Assembly (NCBI GenBank): GCA_027309085.1
Contig: DAIDDL010000005.1
Coordinates: forward strand, 62,001 to 126,000
Direction: 5' to 3'
Origin: Sulfobacillus sp.
GTDB lineage: Bacteria; Bacillota; Sulfobacillia; Sulfobacillales; Sulfobacillaceae
DNA length: 64,000 nucleotides
Shown: positions 1 through 7,521 of the stretch, one piece after another
Layout: every line of letters starts with the position of its first letter
How positions within the stretch are numbered: the first letter of the stretch is position 1
Notes under the pieces: model-generated
The model's database searches: none
What the model was told of the DNA's origin: nothing
The model's input: only the letters and a program-made list of their open reading frames with translations
Program-made: the position numbers and the translations under genes

Positions 1-1
1 C

Positions 2-676
2 CTTTTGCACAAAGTCTGCGGGTCCCGCATCCAGTACCGGAAGCATTGCCCCGTATGCCATATGGACGTGGATGCGTCAGAAGTGGTTCGCGGCGCAGAG
101 TTGCCGGACGGGCGCTATGTCGTGGTGGAGAGTGAGGCGGCGGGGCCCGCTCCAGATCACACCATAGCGATTGTCAGTTTCCACGACCTTCCGGAGATTG
201 ATCCGGTGCTGTACCGCCAGGCCTACTGGGTCAAGCCGCTTGCGGGCGCCGAGAAAGCCTACCGATTGCTGGCTGAAACTCTCCAGGACACTCATCTGGT
301 GGCCTTAGCGACAATGGCTCTGCGGCAGAAGTTTTCTCTGGCGGTTGTCCGGTCAATGGAGCCTCATGTCCTGATGCTGCACAGTCTGTATTTTCCGGAG
401 AGCTTGCGTGAAGGCGGCAGGGACTTTGGCCAGAACCAGGCTGCGATATCGGACAAGGAACGGGATATGGCCAAGATGCTGGTCATGCAGATGCAGGAAC
501 CGTTTGTGGCCGCGAATTATCCTAACGAAGCGCGCCGGGAACTGTTGGAGCGGATTCAGGCTGCGTCTCCGCAGGGGGTGCATGCGCCAGATGAGGCGGT
601 GACTGGAGAGGTGCTGTCCTTGATGGAGCAGCTGCGGGCATCGGTGGAGCAGACAGCTCATCCCCGCCAGGCATGA
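2..676 (+). CDS. ku: Ku homodimeric DNA-end-binding protein (5' truncated by window edge)
   Basis: Bacterial Ku binds double-strand DNA ends as a homodimer and recruits the LigD-type ligase and polymerase in non-homologous end joining. The reading frame is already open at base 2 and begins LLHKVCGSRIQYRKHCPVC, which corresponds to roughly residue 35 of full-length bacterial Ku (family sequence near LHKKCGSRI). About 30-35 N-terminal residues therefore lie outside the window, and the TTG at base 5 is not the true start. The conserved CGSRI and CPVC segments and the ELPDGRYVVVE stretch that follows are typical of the Ku beta-barrel. The stop overlaps the next gene in an ATGA, so ligase translation is coupled to Ku. 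Confidence 0.93.
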   Translation, partial: LLHKVCGSRIQYRKHCPVCHMDVDASEVVRGAELPDGRYVVVESEAAGPAPDHTIAIVSFHDLPEIDPVLYRQAYWVKPLAGAEKAYRLLAETLQDTHLVALATMALRQKFSLAVVRSMEPHVLMLHSLYFPESLREGGRDFGQNQAAISDKERDMAKMLVMQMQEPFVAANYPNEARRELLERIQAASPQGVHAPDEAVTGEVLSLMEQLRASVEQTAHPRQA

Positions 677-1491
677 CCCGGGAGATGGGATTTGTCCAGC
701 CCATGCTGGCCATCACGGCTGAAGCGCCGTTTGATGACCCAGACTGGCAGTATGAAATCAAATGGGATGGGTACCGGTGCCAGATTCACTGGAACGGCTC
801 CTTGCACCTTTACTCGAGGCAGGGCCACGATATGGCAGGATGGTTTCCTGACCTCAAGGACACCGGCACTTTTCTGCGCTCGCCAGTGATCCTTGATGCT
901 GAGCTGGTTGCCTGGGAAGCGGGCCGGCCGTCGTTTTCCGCGTTGCAGAGACGGGCTGCAGCGCCCCATCGCCTGATAGTGTTTGATTGCCTCTACGCCC
1001 AGAAGCGGTGGCTTCTTCATGAACCCCTGAGGGCCCGTCTGGCTATTTTACATGAGGAGATAGAATCCAATGAGCGGGTCGTGTTGTCTGAGGGGGTGGC
1101 TGGGCAGGGAGTGCGTTTGCTTGAGGCCGTGAGGGAGAAGGGGCTCGAGGGGGTAATGGCCAAGCGCTTGCAAAGCCTGTATATTCCCGGTCAGCGCGTC
1201 AGGACTTGGCAGAAGTTCTTGGCCCTCACCAGACTTTGGGCGACAGTCTCCTATGTTTCCCGATCTGAGACTGGGGCGGGCTGGATGTGGTGGGTAGCAT
1301 CAGCAGAAGATCCTGGACATTTTTTGGGGCGACTGCCTGCACCGGGATCGTGGCAGCCGCCGGCGCCGCCGCCAGATGCCCGGGCACAGACCATGCATCT
1401 GGCTAAACCCATTCATGTGGAGGTGTCTTGCCGGGAGATCACGCCCAGCGGGAAGATGAGGCACGGGCGGATCCGCCGGTGGCAGATTTGA
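673..1491 (+). CDS. ATP-dependent DNA ligase, stand-alone LigD-type ligase domain
   Basis: This enzyme seals nicks in the NHEJ pathway using ATP. Motif I is EIKWDGYR (residues 28-35, with K30 as the adenylated lysine), motif III-like LIVFDCLY is near residue 107, and motif IV EGVMAKR is near 159. The C-terminus (HGRIRRWQI) resembles the end of the OB-fold domain. At 272 residues it is shorter than usual. Motif V reads RTWQKF where LigD ligases usually have W-x-K-h-K, so the second lysine seems to be missing. In most bacteria this domain is fused to the polymerase; here it is a separate polypeptide. Its start overlaps the ku stop (ATGA) and its stop overlaps the polymerase start (TGATG). Confidence 0.88.
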   Translation: MTREMGFVQPMLAITAEAPFDDPDWQYEIKWDGYRCQIHWNGSLHLYSRQGHDMAGWFPDLKDTGTFLRSPVILDAELVAWEAGRPSFSALQRRAAAPHRLIVFDCLYAQKRWLLHEPLRARLAILHEEIESNERVVLSEGVAGQGVRLLEAVREKGLEGVMAKRLQSLYIPGQRVRTWQKFLALTRLWATVSYVSRSETGAGWMWWVASAEDPGHFLGRLPAPGSWQPPAPPPDARAQTMHLAKPIHVEVSCREITPSGKMRHGRIRRWQI

Positions 1492-2336
1492 TGAGCATTC
1501 CTCATCCCGAGCGCGTTATCTTTCCCGGCGCCGGGATTACCCGCCAGCAGATGGTGGACTATTACAGGCAGATGGGACCGCTGATGCTCCCGTACTACCG
1601 GAACAGGGCCCTGACGCTGATTCGCTGGCCCCATGGACTGGGTGGGAGCCACTTTTATCAAAAGCACCGGGATTCGAGTTCGGCGGGCGCCAGTCCGATT
1701 ACCGTGGACAGCGTGGAGCAACTGGCGTGGTGGGCTGCTAGGGGGGCCATTGAATGGCATGTGCCGCTGGGCACGCTGTCCTCGCCAGCCCAGCATGACT
1801 GGGCTGTGATGGATATGGATCCTCCAGGCGAAGATTGGATGCAGGTGGTCGGGGCGGCGCGCATTATGGGCCATCTTTTGGATGTGCTCAGCATTCCTTG
1901 CGCCATGAAGACGTCTGGGCGCCGGGGACTGCACTTTTTTATCCGGATCGAGCCCGAGGATGCGGGCCGCGTGATCCTAGGACTCAAGGCAGTCGCTCAA
2001 GTGGCTGTTAAAACCTATCCGGAGGTGTTTACGGTGGAACGGCTGAAGGCAAAGAGGCAGGGCAAAATTTACCTGGATTACCTGCAAAACGGAGCCGGCC
2101 GCACGATGATAGGTATTTATTCGCTGCGCGCCTTGGAGACGGCTAGCGTCTCCTGCCCCGTCCGGTGGAGCGACCTGACATTTCCCCCTGATTACTGGAC
2201 AATGTCCCGGGTGTTGCTAAAGGTCAAAGAACAGGGCGACTGGTTTGCACAACTCCCCGCCGTTCCCTTGACGGCCCGGCTCGGGGAGAGGGGACTAGGG
2301 CCTGGCCCAATGCGGGCAGGCGGGCAGATTCCATGA
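1491..2336 (+). CDS. LigD-type NHEJ polymerase/primase domain, stand-alone
   Basis: An archaeo-eukaryotic primase superfamily polymerase that fills gaps at broken ends with a preference for ribonucleotides. The ORF opens further upstream, but ATG 1491 is chosen because it overlaps the ligase stop as TGATG and gives MSIPHPERVIFPG, the normal LigD-Pol N-terminus. Visible motifs are FYQKH (55-59), the metal-binding pair MDMDP (D108, D110), KTSGRRGLH (140-148) and the third catalytic acidic region LDYLQN (D196). The length of 281 residues fits the single domain. No phosphoesterase domain or gene is seen in the operon. The last codon overlaps the helicase start (ATGA). Confidence 0.92.
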   Translation: MSIPHPERVIFPGAGITRQQMVDYYRQMGPLMLPYYRNRALTLIRWPHGLGGSHFYQKHRDSSSAGASPITVDSVEQLAWWAARGAIEWHVPLGTLSSPAQHDWAVMDMDPPGEDWMQVVGAARIMGHLLDVLSIPCAMKTSGRRGLHFFIRIEPEDAGRVILGLKAVAQVAVKTYPEVFTVERLKAKRQGKIYLDYLQNGAGRTMIGIYSLRALETASVSCPVRWSDLTFPPDYWTMSRVLLKVKEQGDWFAQLPAVPLTARLGERGLGPGPMRAGGQIP

Positions 2337-3964
2337 GGAATGCAGCCCCCCCGACACTAGAACACCTGGTGCATCATCTGGTGGCGTGGCCACAGCTCGC
2401 ACCTTTTGTGGACCGCGGACTCAATCTGCACGCCTACCAAATTGACAGTGTGCTGACGGTTGTCAACCAGCTGGGTGGCCGCGCCATTCTGGCTGATGAG
2501 GTGGGGTTGGGGAAAACCATTGAGACCGGCCTCATTATCTCCGAGCTTAGAGCGCGGCACGCCATTGACCAAGTCTTGGTGCTGGTGCCCGCAGGTCTCA
2601 TTACGCAGTGGATTCAGGAACTGAAGGACAAATTTGGCTGGACGGCCCTTCATGATGCGCATGATGACGGGTGGCTGTGGGTTCTGTCCATCGACAGTGC
2701 GAAGAGGCCCCCACTATATCAACAGCTGCAGTATGTGCCGTGGGACCTGGTCATCGTGGACGAAGCGCATCATTTAAAAAACACAAGAACCCTCAACTAC
2801 CAGCTGGTCGAGGGCCTCACCTCGAAATTCATGGTGCTGCTGACAGCTACGCCGATGCAGAATGAACTGACCGAGCTCTATAATCTGGTCAACCTTGTCA
2901 AGCCTGGCCAGTTTGGCAGTTATCTGCGTTTTTACCGCCAGTTCATACTCGACAAGCGCACGCCTAAAAATGCCCGGGCCCTGCGCCAGCTGCTGGCACA
3001 GGTGATGGTACGCAACCAGCGCCAGCAGGTCGGACTGGACCTGCCGCCCCGGGAAGTCACCCTGTGGCCGATTGAGCTGACCACTGAAGAGCGCCATCTG
3101 TACGACACCATCACCACGGCCCTGAAGAGAGAATACCGCCAGCGGTTGCAAGGCAGCCAGACTGTGCTGCCGCTCATCACCTTGCAGCGCGAGCTGTGCT
3201 CATCTCCCCAGGCGCTGATTCCCACCTTGGAATCCGCGGAATGGTTGGGAGAACTGCAGCACGATCTGGTCACTCTGGCGCAGTCGATCACCATGACGGC
3301 CAAGATGAGGGCTGTCGTGGATCTGATTCAGGCCCTCGGGGGCCAGGTGCTGGTATTTACCGAGTACCGCGCCAGCCAAATGGCGCTGGTGCGCGCTCTG
3401 CAGGATGCCGGCGTCGCAGCCGAACCCTTTCACGGAGGCCTCCGGCGAAGAGAGCGGGACCGCCTGATCGAGTGGTTTGCCTCCCCGGACCACGTTCTGG
3501 TGTCAACGGAAGCTGGCGGACAGGGACTGAATCTTCAATTCTGCCACCAGTTGATTAACTTTGACTTGCCGTGGAATCCCATGCGGATTGAGCAGCGCAT
3601 CGGGCGCATCCACCGCATTGGGCAGAGCCACCCCGTGGAAATTTACAATCTCTTTACGGTGGAAACCATTGAAGAGCACATCCTCCACCTTCTCCATGAA
3701 AAGATTGACTTGTTCCGCCATGTTGTCGGGGAGCTCGATGTGATCCTCCGTCATATGGAACGGCGCGGAAGTCTGGAAAAGCGTCTGCTGGACATCTTTT
3801 TCTGGGAGGATGACCGTCAGCAGATCGAATCCCGTCTGGACGCTCTAGGCCAGGAATTTATCGCAGTGCGCCGCAGGCTGTCATGGCCTGAGCCGGTGCA
3901 GCCCGGTGCGCTGTCTGCTTTGCCCTCTCACAGTAGCCAAACAACACGGGAATCAGTACACTAA
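2333..3964 (+). CDS. SNF2/RapA-family DEAH-box helicase in the NHEJ operon
   Basis: An ATP-driven double-stranded DNA translocase of superfamily 2. The N-terminal RecA-like lobe has Walker A DEVGLGKT (55-62), DEAH (143-146) and TATPMQN (171-177). The C-terminal lobe has VFTEYR (341-346), STEAGGQGLN (391-400) and motif VI QRIGRIHRIGQ (421-431), the SNF2 signature. The 543 residues hold the two lobes plus a short basic tail, with none of the extra domains of full-size RapA. Its start overlaps the polymerase stop, so it belongs to the Ku-ligase-polymerase transcription unit. The context suggests chromatin or protein clearance, or remodelling at DNA ends; that role is inference. Confidence 0.9.
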   Translation: MRNAAPPTLEHLVHHLVAWPQLAPFVDRGLNLHAYQIDSVLTVVNQLGGRAILADEVGLGKTIETGLIISELRARHAIDQVLVLVPAGLITQWIQELKDKFGWTALHDAHDDGWLWVLSIDSAKRPPLYQQLQYVPWDLVIVDEAHHLKNTRTLNYQLVEGLTSKFMVLLTATPMQNELTELYNLVNLVKPGQFGSYLRFYRQFILDKRTPKNARALRQLLAQVMVRNQRQQVGLDLPPREVTLWPIELTTEERHLYDTITTALKREYRQRLQGSQTVLPLITLQRELCSSPQALIPTLESAEWLGELQHDLVTLAQSITMTAKMRAVVDLIQALGGQVLVFTEYRASQMALVRALQDAGVAAEPFHGGLRRRERDRLIEWFASPDHVLVSTEAGGQGLNLQFCHQLINFDLPWNPMRIEQRIGRIHRIGQSHPVEIYNLFTVETIEEHILHLLHEKIDLFRHVVGELDVILRHMERRGSLEKRLLDIFFWEDDRQQIESRLDALGQEFIAVRRRLSWPEPVQPGALSALPSHSSQTTRESVH

Positions 3965-4121
3965 GAAGAAATGCCGCATGCGGGGCCATGGTCGGCTGAA
4001 TCGCCACGGTTAGCTGCGGCGGACATTAGCCGTGGCTCTGCATGGCAGCCGGACACCCCGAAAAGGGAGAAATTCCGGAGAGCTGCGCGGGCCGACTTTG
4101 ACGGAGAGGAAGGTGGGCCAC

Positions 4122-4814
4122 ATGGGCTTTTTGAACGAGCGGGATCGCCAGACTCTGACGGAAATGTTTCGGGACCTGAAGTTTCCTGTGCATTTGGAAC
4201 TGTTCGTCGACCCAGATCAGGAGTGGAGCCAGCATACCCGCGGAATACTGGCCGAAGTGGTGGCCTTGATGCCAGACTTTCTCCATTTGGAAACATACCA
4301 CTTCGAAAAGAATCGACTGCTAGCGGCGCTTTATGGGGTCACGCAGGTGCCCTGCCTAATTTTGCGGGATAAGAATGAGGATGACAGCGGCATTCGCATT
4401 CTGGGCATCCCGTCCGGGTATGAGTTTGCCGTACTGGTCGAGGATATTTTGGATGTGTCAACCGGACGGAACAGGCTGAGGGAAAAGTCACTGAATTACA
4501 TTCGCAATCTTGAGCATGACATTGTCATGCAGGTGTTCGTCACCCCGACGTGCCCGCATTGTCCCCGGGCCGTGCGCCTGGCTCACCAGATGGCTCTGGC
4601 CAACCCGGCGCGGGTTCGCGGGGAGTCGATCGACGCCAATACCTTTATCGAGTGGGCAGACCAAGAGGGGGTCTATTCCGTCCCTAAGACGGTGCTGACA
4701 GCTAAAGATCCGTTGAAGACGGTGACCTTCGAAGGAGCGGTCAGCGAAGAGTACATTATCCGGCAGATTAAACTGCTGTTGGATGATCCTGTGCAACCTG
4801 AGTTAGGGAGTTGA
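4122..4814 (+). CDS. Protein disulfide oxidoreductase (two thioredoxin folds, PDO/glutaredoxin-like)
   Basis: The protein has 230 residues in two thioredoxin-like halves, the architecture of PDO from archaea, Aquifex and Thermus-type thermophiles, where it forms or shuffles cytosolic disulfides. The C-terminal half has the active site CPHC (144-147). The N-terminal half has the cis-proline region TQVPC (75-79) but no CxxC where the active site should be (LELFVDPDQEW), so only one half is redox-active. An upstream in-frame ATG at 4032 exists, but ATG 4122 has a good GGAGAGGAAGG ribosome site and gives the family-typical start MGFLNERDRQ. It follows the NHEJ operon by about 160 bases and precedes panC. 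Confidence 0.8.
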   Translation: MGFLNERDRQTLTEMFRDLKFPVHLELFVDPDQEWSQHTRGILAEVVALMPDFLHLETYHFEKNRLLAALYGVTQVPCLILRDKNEDDSGIRILGIPSGYEFAVLVEDILDVSTGRNRLREKSLNYIRNLEHDIVMQVFVTPTCPHCPRAVRLAHQMALANPARVRGESIDANTFIEWADQEGVYSVPKTVLTAKDPLKTVTFEGAVSEEYIIRQIKLLLDDPVQPELGS

Positions 4815-4819
4815 CGTTT

Positions 4820-5677
4820 TTGCTGAATAGAACACGTATTGAGAGTGTCGCGGATATGGTGGAGTTTCGGAAGAATGGGGTGCGCCAGCCTGCCCGGGTG
4901 GCGCTCGTCCCCACCATGGGCGCCCTTCATGAAGGACATTTGGCTTTGGTTAAGGCCGCCTACGGCATAGCCCAGCATGTGGTTGTCAGCATCTTTGTCA
5001 ACCCCATGCAGTTCGGCCCTCAAGAGGACTACTCCCGGTATCCCCGCGTCGTGGACCATGATATAGCCCTCCTGTCATCTTTTCCCCATACGGTCGTGTT
5101 TACTCCGTCCGCAGAGGATATGTATCCCGAGGGTCCCAGTTGGACCGTCATTTCTGTTCCCGGTATGACCGGCACCCTGTGCGGGCTCAAGCGTCCGGGT
5201 CACTTTGACGGCGTCTGCACCGTCGTGGCCAAGCTGTTCAATATTGTCCGTCCGGATTTCGCCCTATTTGGGCAGAAAGATGGACAGCAGCTGGCTGTTG
5301 TGCGGCGGATGGCGGAGGATTTGAATTTTCCTGTCGAGATTGTTGGAGTGCCAACCGTGAGAGAACCATCCGGACTGGCTCTGTCCTCACGCAACCGCTA
5401 TCTTGAACCGCACGAGAGAGTCCAGGCGGCTTCCCTCTACCGCGCTCTGAGCGCTGGGCGGGAACGGTTCGGGAAGGGTGAGCGCAGCAGGCAGCAGATT
5501 ACGCAGGCTGTCTTTGACGTGCTGAGGGCGGCAGGCATTGAAGCGGAGTATGTCGCCTTGGTCGACAGCCGCACATTGGAACCTTTGGAACAAGTGGGCC
5601 GCCAGCCAGCGATGCTGGCCTTGGCAGCCCAAATTGGCGCAGCCCGGCTGATCGACAACGTGATTCTCACCCCCTAA
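4820..5677 (+). CDS. panC: Pantothenate synthetase
   Basis: Condenses pantoate and beta-alanine with ATP to make pantothenate, the coenzyme A precursor. The nucleotide-binding PTMGALHEGH is near residues 31-40, and FVNPMQFGP, FGQKDGQQL and LALSSRNRYL are all canonical. The length matches the family at about 285 residues. Two TTG starts are possible. At 4820 the AGGGAG motif ending at 4810 has a 9-base spacer, whereas at 4811 it would directly abut the start codon, so 4820 is preferred. The gene sits directly behind the disulfide oxidoreductase. No panB or panD is visible in the window. Confidence 0.95.
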   Translation: MLNRTRIESVADMVEFRKNGVRQPARVALVPTMGALHEGHLALVKAAYGIAQHVVVSIFVNPMQFGPQEDYSRYPRVVDHDIALLSSFPHTVVFTPSAEDMYPEGPSWTVISVPGMTGTLCGLKRPGHFDGVCTVVAKLFNIVRPDFALFGQKDGQQLAVVRRMAEDLNFPVEIVGVPTVREPSGLALSSRNRYLEPHERVQAASLYRALSAGRERFGKGERSRQQITQAVFDVLRAAGIEAEYVALVDSRTLEPLEQVGRQPAMLALAAQIGAARLIDNVILTP

Positions 5678-5750
5678 GCCCCCTGCCCTGATGCGGTCTT
5701 GCGCCCGGACGAGCCGCATATACTCCCTTGGGGAAACAGGGGGGGAAGAC

Positions 5751-6341
5751 ATGGTAAACATTGTTTGGCTGGTCCTCATTGTCGGAGGTTTGGTTGTGAG
5801 TGCTCTTCACCACTCCATGCTGCCCGTCACGCAGGCCATCGTGACGGGCAGTGAAAAGGCGGTGGAGGTGGCTTTTGGGTTTATCGGGATTATGGCCCTG
5901 TGGCTGGGGATGGCGAAAATTGCTGAAGAATCAGGCCTGATGCGTGCTTTTTCCCGGCTCTTGGCCCCTTTTGTCTCCCGGCTTTTCCCGGGAATTCCGA
6001 AGGACCATCCGGCTATGGGCAGCATGCTGATGAATATGGCGGCCAATATTTTGGGAATGGGGGGGGCGGCGACGCCCTTTGGGCTCAAGGCTATGGAGCA
6101 ATTGCAGGAACTGAATCCCGTGAAAGATGTCGCCTCAGCCAACATGATTACCTTCATGGCCATCAATACCGCCTCCATCAACTTGATTCCGGCGACAGTT
6201 ATTGCGCTGCGGGTGGCGGCAGGGTCGCGCAATCCCACGGAGATTGTCGGGCCGACAATCTTTGCTACGAGCGTAGCCTCGGTTGTGGCGATATCGGCTG
6301 AGAGGCTGTTCCGTCACTTTCAGAACCGGAGCAAATCGTGA
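5751..6341 (+). CDS. spmA: Spore maturation protein A (nucleoside-recognition/Gate domain)
   Basis: A polytopic membrane protein of about 196 residues in the Gate/nucleoside-recognition family, needed in B. subtilis together with SpmB for dehydration of the spore core. Recognisable features are the hydrophobic N-terminus MVNIVWLVLIVGG, the ALWLGMAKIAEESG segment, the NMAANILGMGGAATPFGLKAM block and INTASINLIPATVIALR. ATG 5751 is chosen over upstream starts because of the GGGGGGGAAG ribosome site just before it. Its partner spmB is not downstream in the same direction but converges on it, with only 20 bases between the stop codons. Confidence 0.9.
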   Translation: MVNIVWLVLIVGGLVVSALHHSMLPVTQAIVTGSEKAVEVAFGFIGIMALWLGMAKIAEESGLMRAFSRLLAPFVSRLFPGIPKDHPAMGSMLMNMAANILGMGGAATPFGLKAMEQLQELNPVKDVASANMITFMAINTASINLIPATVIALRVAAGSRNPTEIVGPTIFATSVASVVAISAERLFRHFQNRSKS

Positions 6342-6361
6342 AGACGGTGAGGGCCCCGGCG

Positions 6362-6895
6362 TCAGTGGAACAGCTGGTGGCAAATGAACACGGCCGCGAT
6401 AAACCCTGCGGCATCTCCAATCAGGGCGACAATGAGCGCATACCGGATCTTTTTAATCGCCACGGATCCGAAATACAGAGTGACAACATAAAACGTCGTG
6501 TCGGTGCTTCCCTGGACCGTTGAGGCGAGGCGGCCTACGAAAGAGTCGGGACCGTAGTGGTGCAGCAGTCCGGTGGTAATGCCTAGGGCGGCACCGCCGG
6601 ACAGCGGCCTCACCAGCAATAGGGGGACGACGGGGGCTGGAACACCCAAGTAGTCCAGCGGCTTGGATAAAAAGTGGATGACACTGTCTAGAGCTCCCGA
6701 TGACTCGAAGATATTCAGCGCAACCAGTATGCCTACCAAAAAAGGAATCATCCGCACGGCCATCCGGAAGCCTTCCTCCGCCCCCTCCACGAATGTCTCG
6801 TAGACTTTTACCCCTTTGAGCCAGCCGTATAAGGGAATGAAGCCAATTAGAAATGGAATGGCCCATTCCGAGATTGTCTCGATTAATGCAATCAT
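6362..6895 (-). CDS. spmB: Spore maturation protein B (nucleoside-recognition/Gate domain)
   Basis: A 177-residue membrane protein homologous to SpmB; in B. subtilis it acts with SpmA in spore-core dehydration. Family features are the MIALIETISEWAIPFLIGF start, EGAEEGFRMAVRMIPFLVG, VRPLSGGAALG and the GSTDTTFYVVTLYFGSV segment. A perfect AGGAGG lies 8 bases upstream of the ATG (6904-6909 on the plus strand). The orientation is unusual: it is read toward spmA rather than following it in an operon, so the two cannot share a promoter here. Confidence 0.9.
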   Translation of the reverse strand: MIALIETISEWAIPFLIGFIPLYGWLKGVKVYETFVEGAEEGFRMAVRMIPFLVGILVALNIFESSGALDSVIHFLSKPLDYLGVPAPVVPLLLVRPLSGGAALGITTGLLHHYGPDSFVGRLASTVQGSTDTTFYVVTLYFGSVAIKKIRYALIVALIGDAAGFIAAVFICHQLFH

Positions 6896-6949
6896 TGTCT
6901 GCGCCTCCTAGAACTTGACAGCGTAATGGTCGAAATGGCTGGGACAACC

Positions 6950-6958
6950 TGGTATACT
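6950..6958 (+). promoter_or_regulatory. Extended -10 promoter candidate for the RidA-family gene
   Basis: The sequence TGGTATACT has the TGn extension and a good -10 hexamer (6953-6958), about 80 bases upstream of the RidA-family start. No good -35 lies 16-18 bases upstream. A perfect TTGACA at 6915-6920 is 32 bases away, too far to pair with it. Confidence 0.4.
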
Positions 6959-7038
6959 AATCCGGAAAATCCAGGCTGTGTGGCAGGGTTCTTGGAAAAG
7001 ATATGATACAAGATTGACAAGCATGATTGGAGGCTACT

Positions 7039-7503
7039 ATGGGACTTTTATCCGAGCGTCTGACAGAATTGGGAATAATATTGCCTGAGCCTCCCCAAGC
7101 CGTGGCCAGTTATGTGCCGGCGGTAATCGCCGGCCAGTTCTGCTTCACTTCCGGCCAGTTGCCGCTGTTGGGCGGGAAGCTGGTGGCGGAAGGCGTTGTA
7201 GGCGGTGATGTCGGGTTGGAGCTGGCGCAGAAAGCCGCCAGGCAGTCTGCCCTGAACGCTATCAGTGTGGCCGCCCAGGCAGCGGGGGGAATTGACCGTA
7301 TTGCCGGGGTGGTCAAGGTCGTGGGGTTTGTTCAGAGCGCTGTGGGCTTCCACGATCAGCCCCAGGTGGTAAATGGTGCCTCGTGGCTATTCGAGGAGGT
7401 ATTTCAGGAACGGGGGCGGCATGCCCGTTCAGCTGTGGGGACCAACGCACTGCCGCTCAATGCGCCAGTGGAAGTGGAATGCATCTTCTTACTGCACGGG
7501 TAA
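7039..7503 (+). CDS. RidA/YjgF/L-PSP family protein
   Basis: A small protein of about 154 residues with the chorismate-mutase-like RidA fold. RidA proteins hydrolyse reactive enamine/imine intermediates released by PLP enzymes. The sequence PAVIAGQFCFTSGQLPLLGGK and the VVKVVGFVQSAVGFHDQPQVVNGAS region fit the subgroup typified by YjgH/Atu1495-like proteins rather than archetypal RidA, so the substrate is open. ATG 7039 is chosen because GGAGG sits 5 bases upstream; the TTG at 7027 would overlap that ribosome site. It is followed after 18 bases by rluB. Confidence 0.8.
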   Translation: MGLLSERLTELGIILPEPPQAVASYVPAVIAGQFCFTSGQLPLLGGKLVAEGVVGGDVGLELAQKAARQSALNAISVAAQAAGGIDRIAGVVKVVGFVQSAVGFHDQPQVVNGASWLFEEVFQERGRHARSAVGTNALPLNAPVEVECIFLLHG

Positions 7504-7521
7504 CATCAAAGAGGAGAGTTT

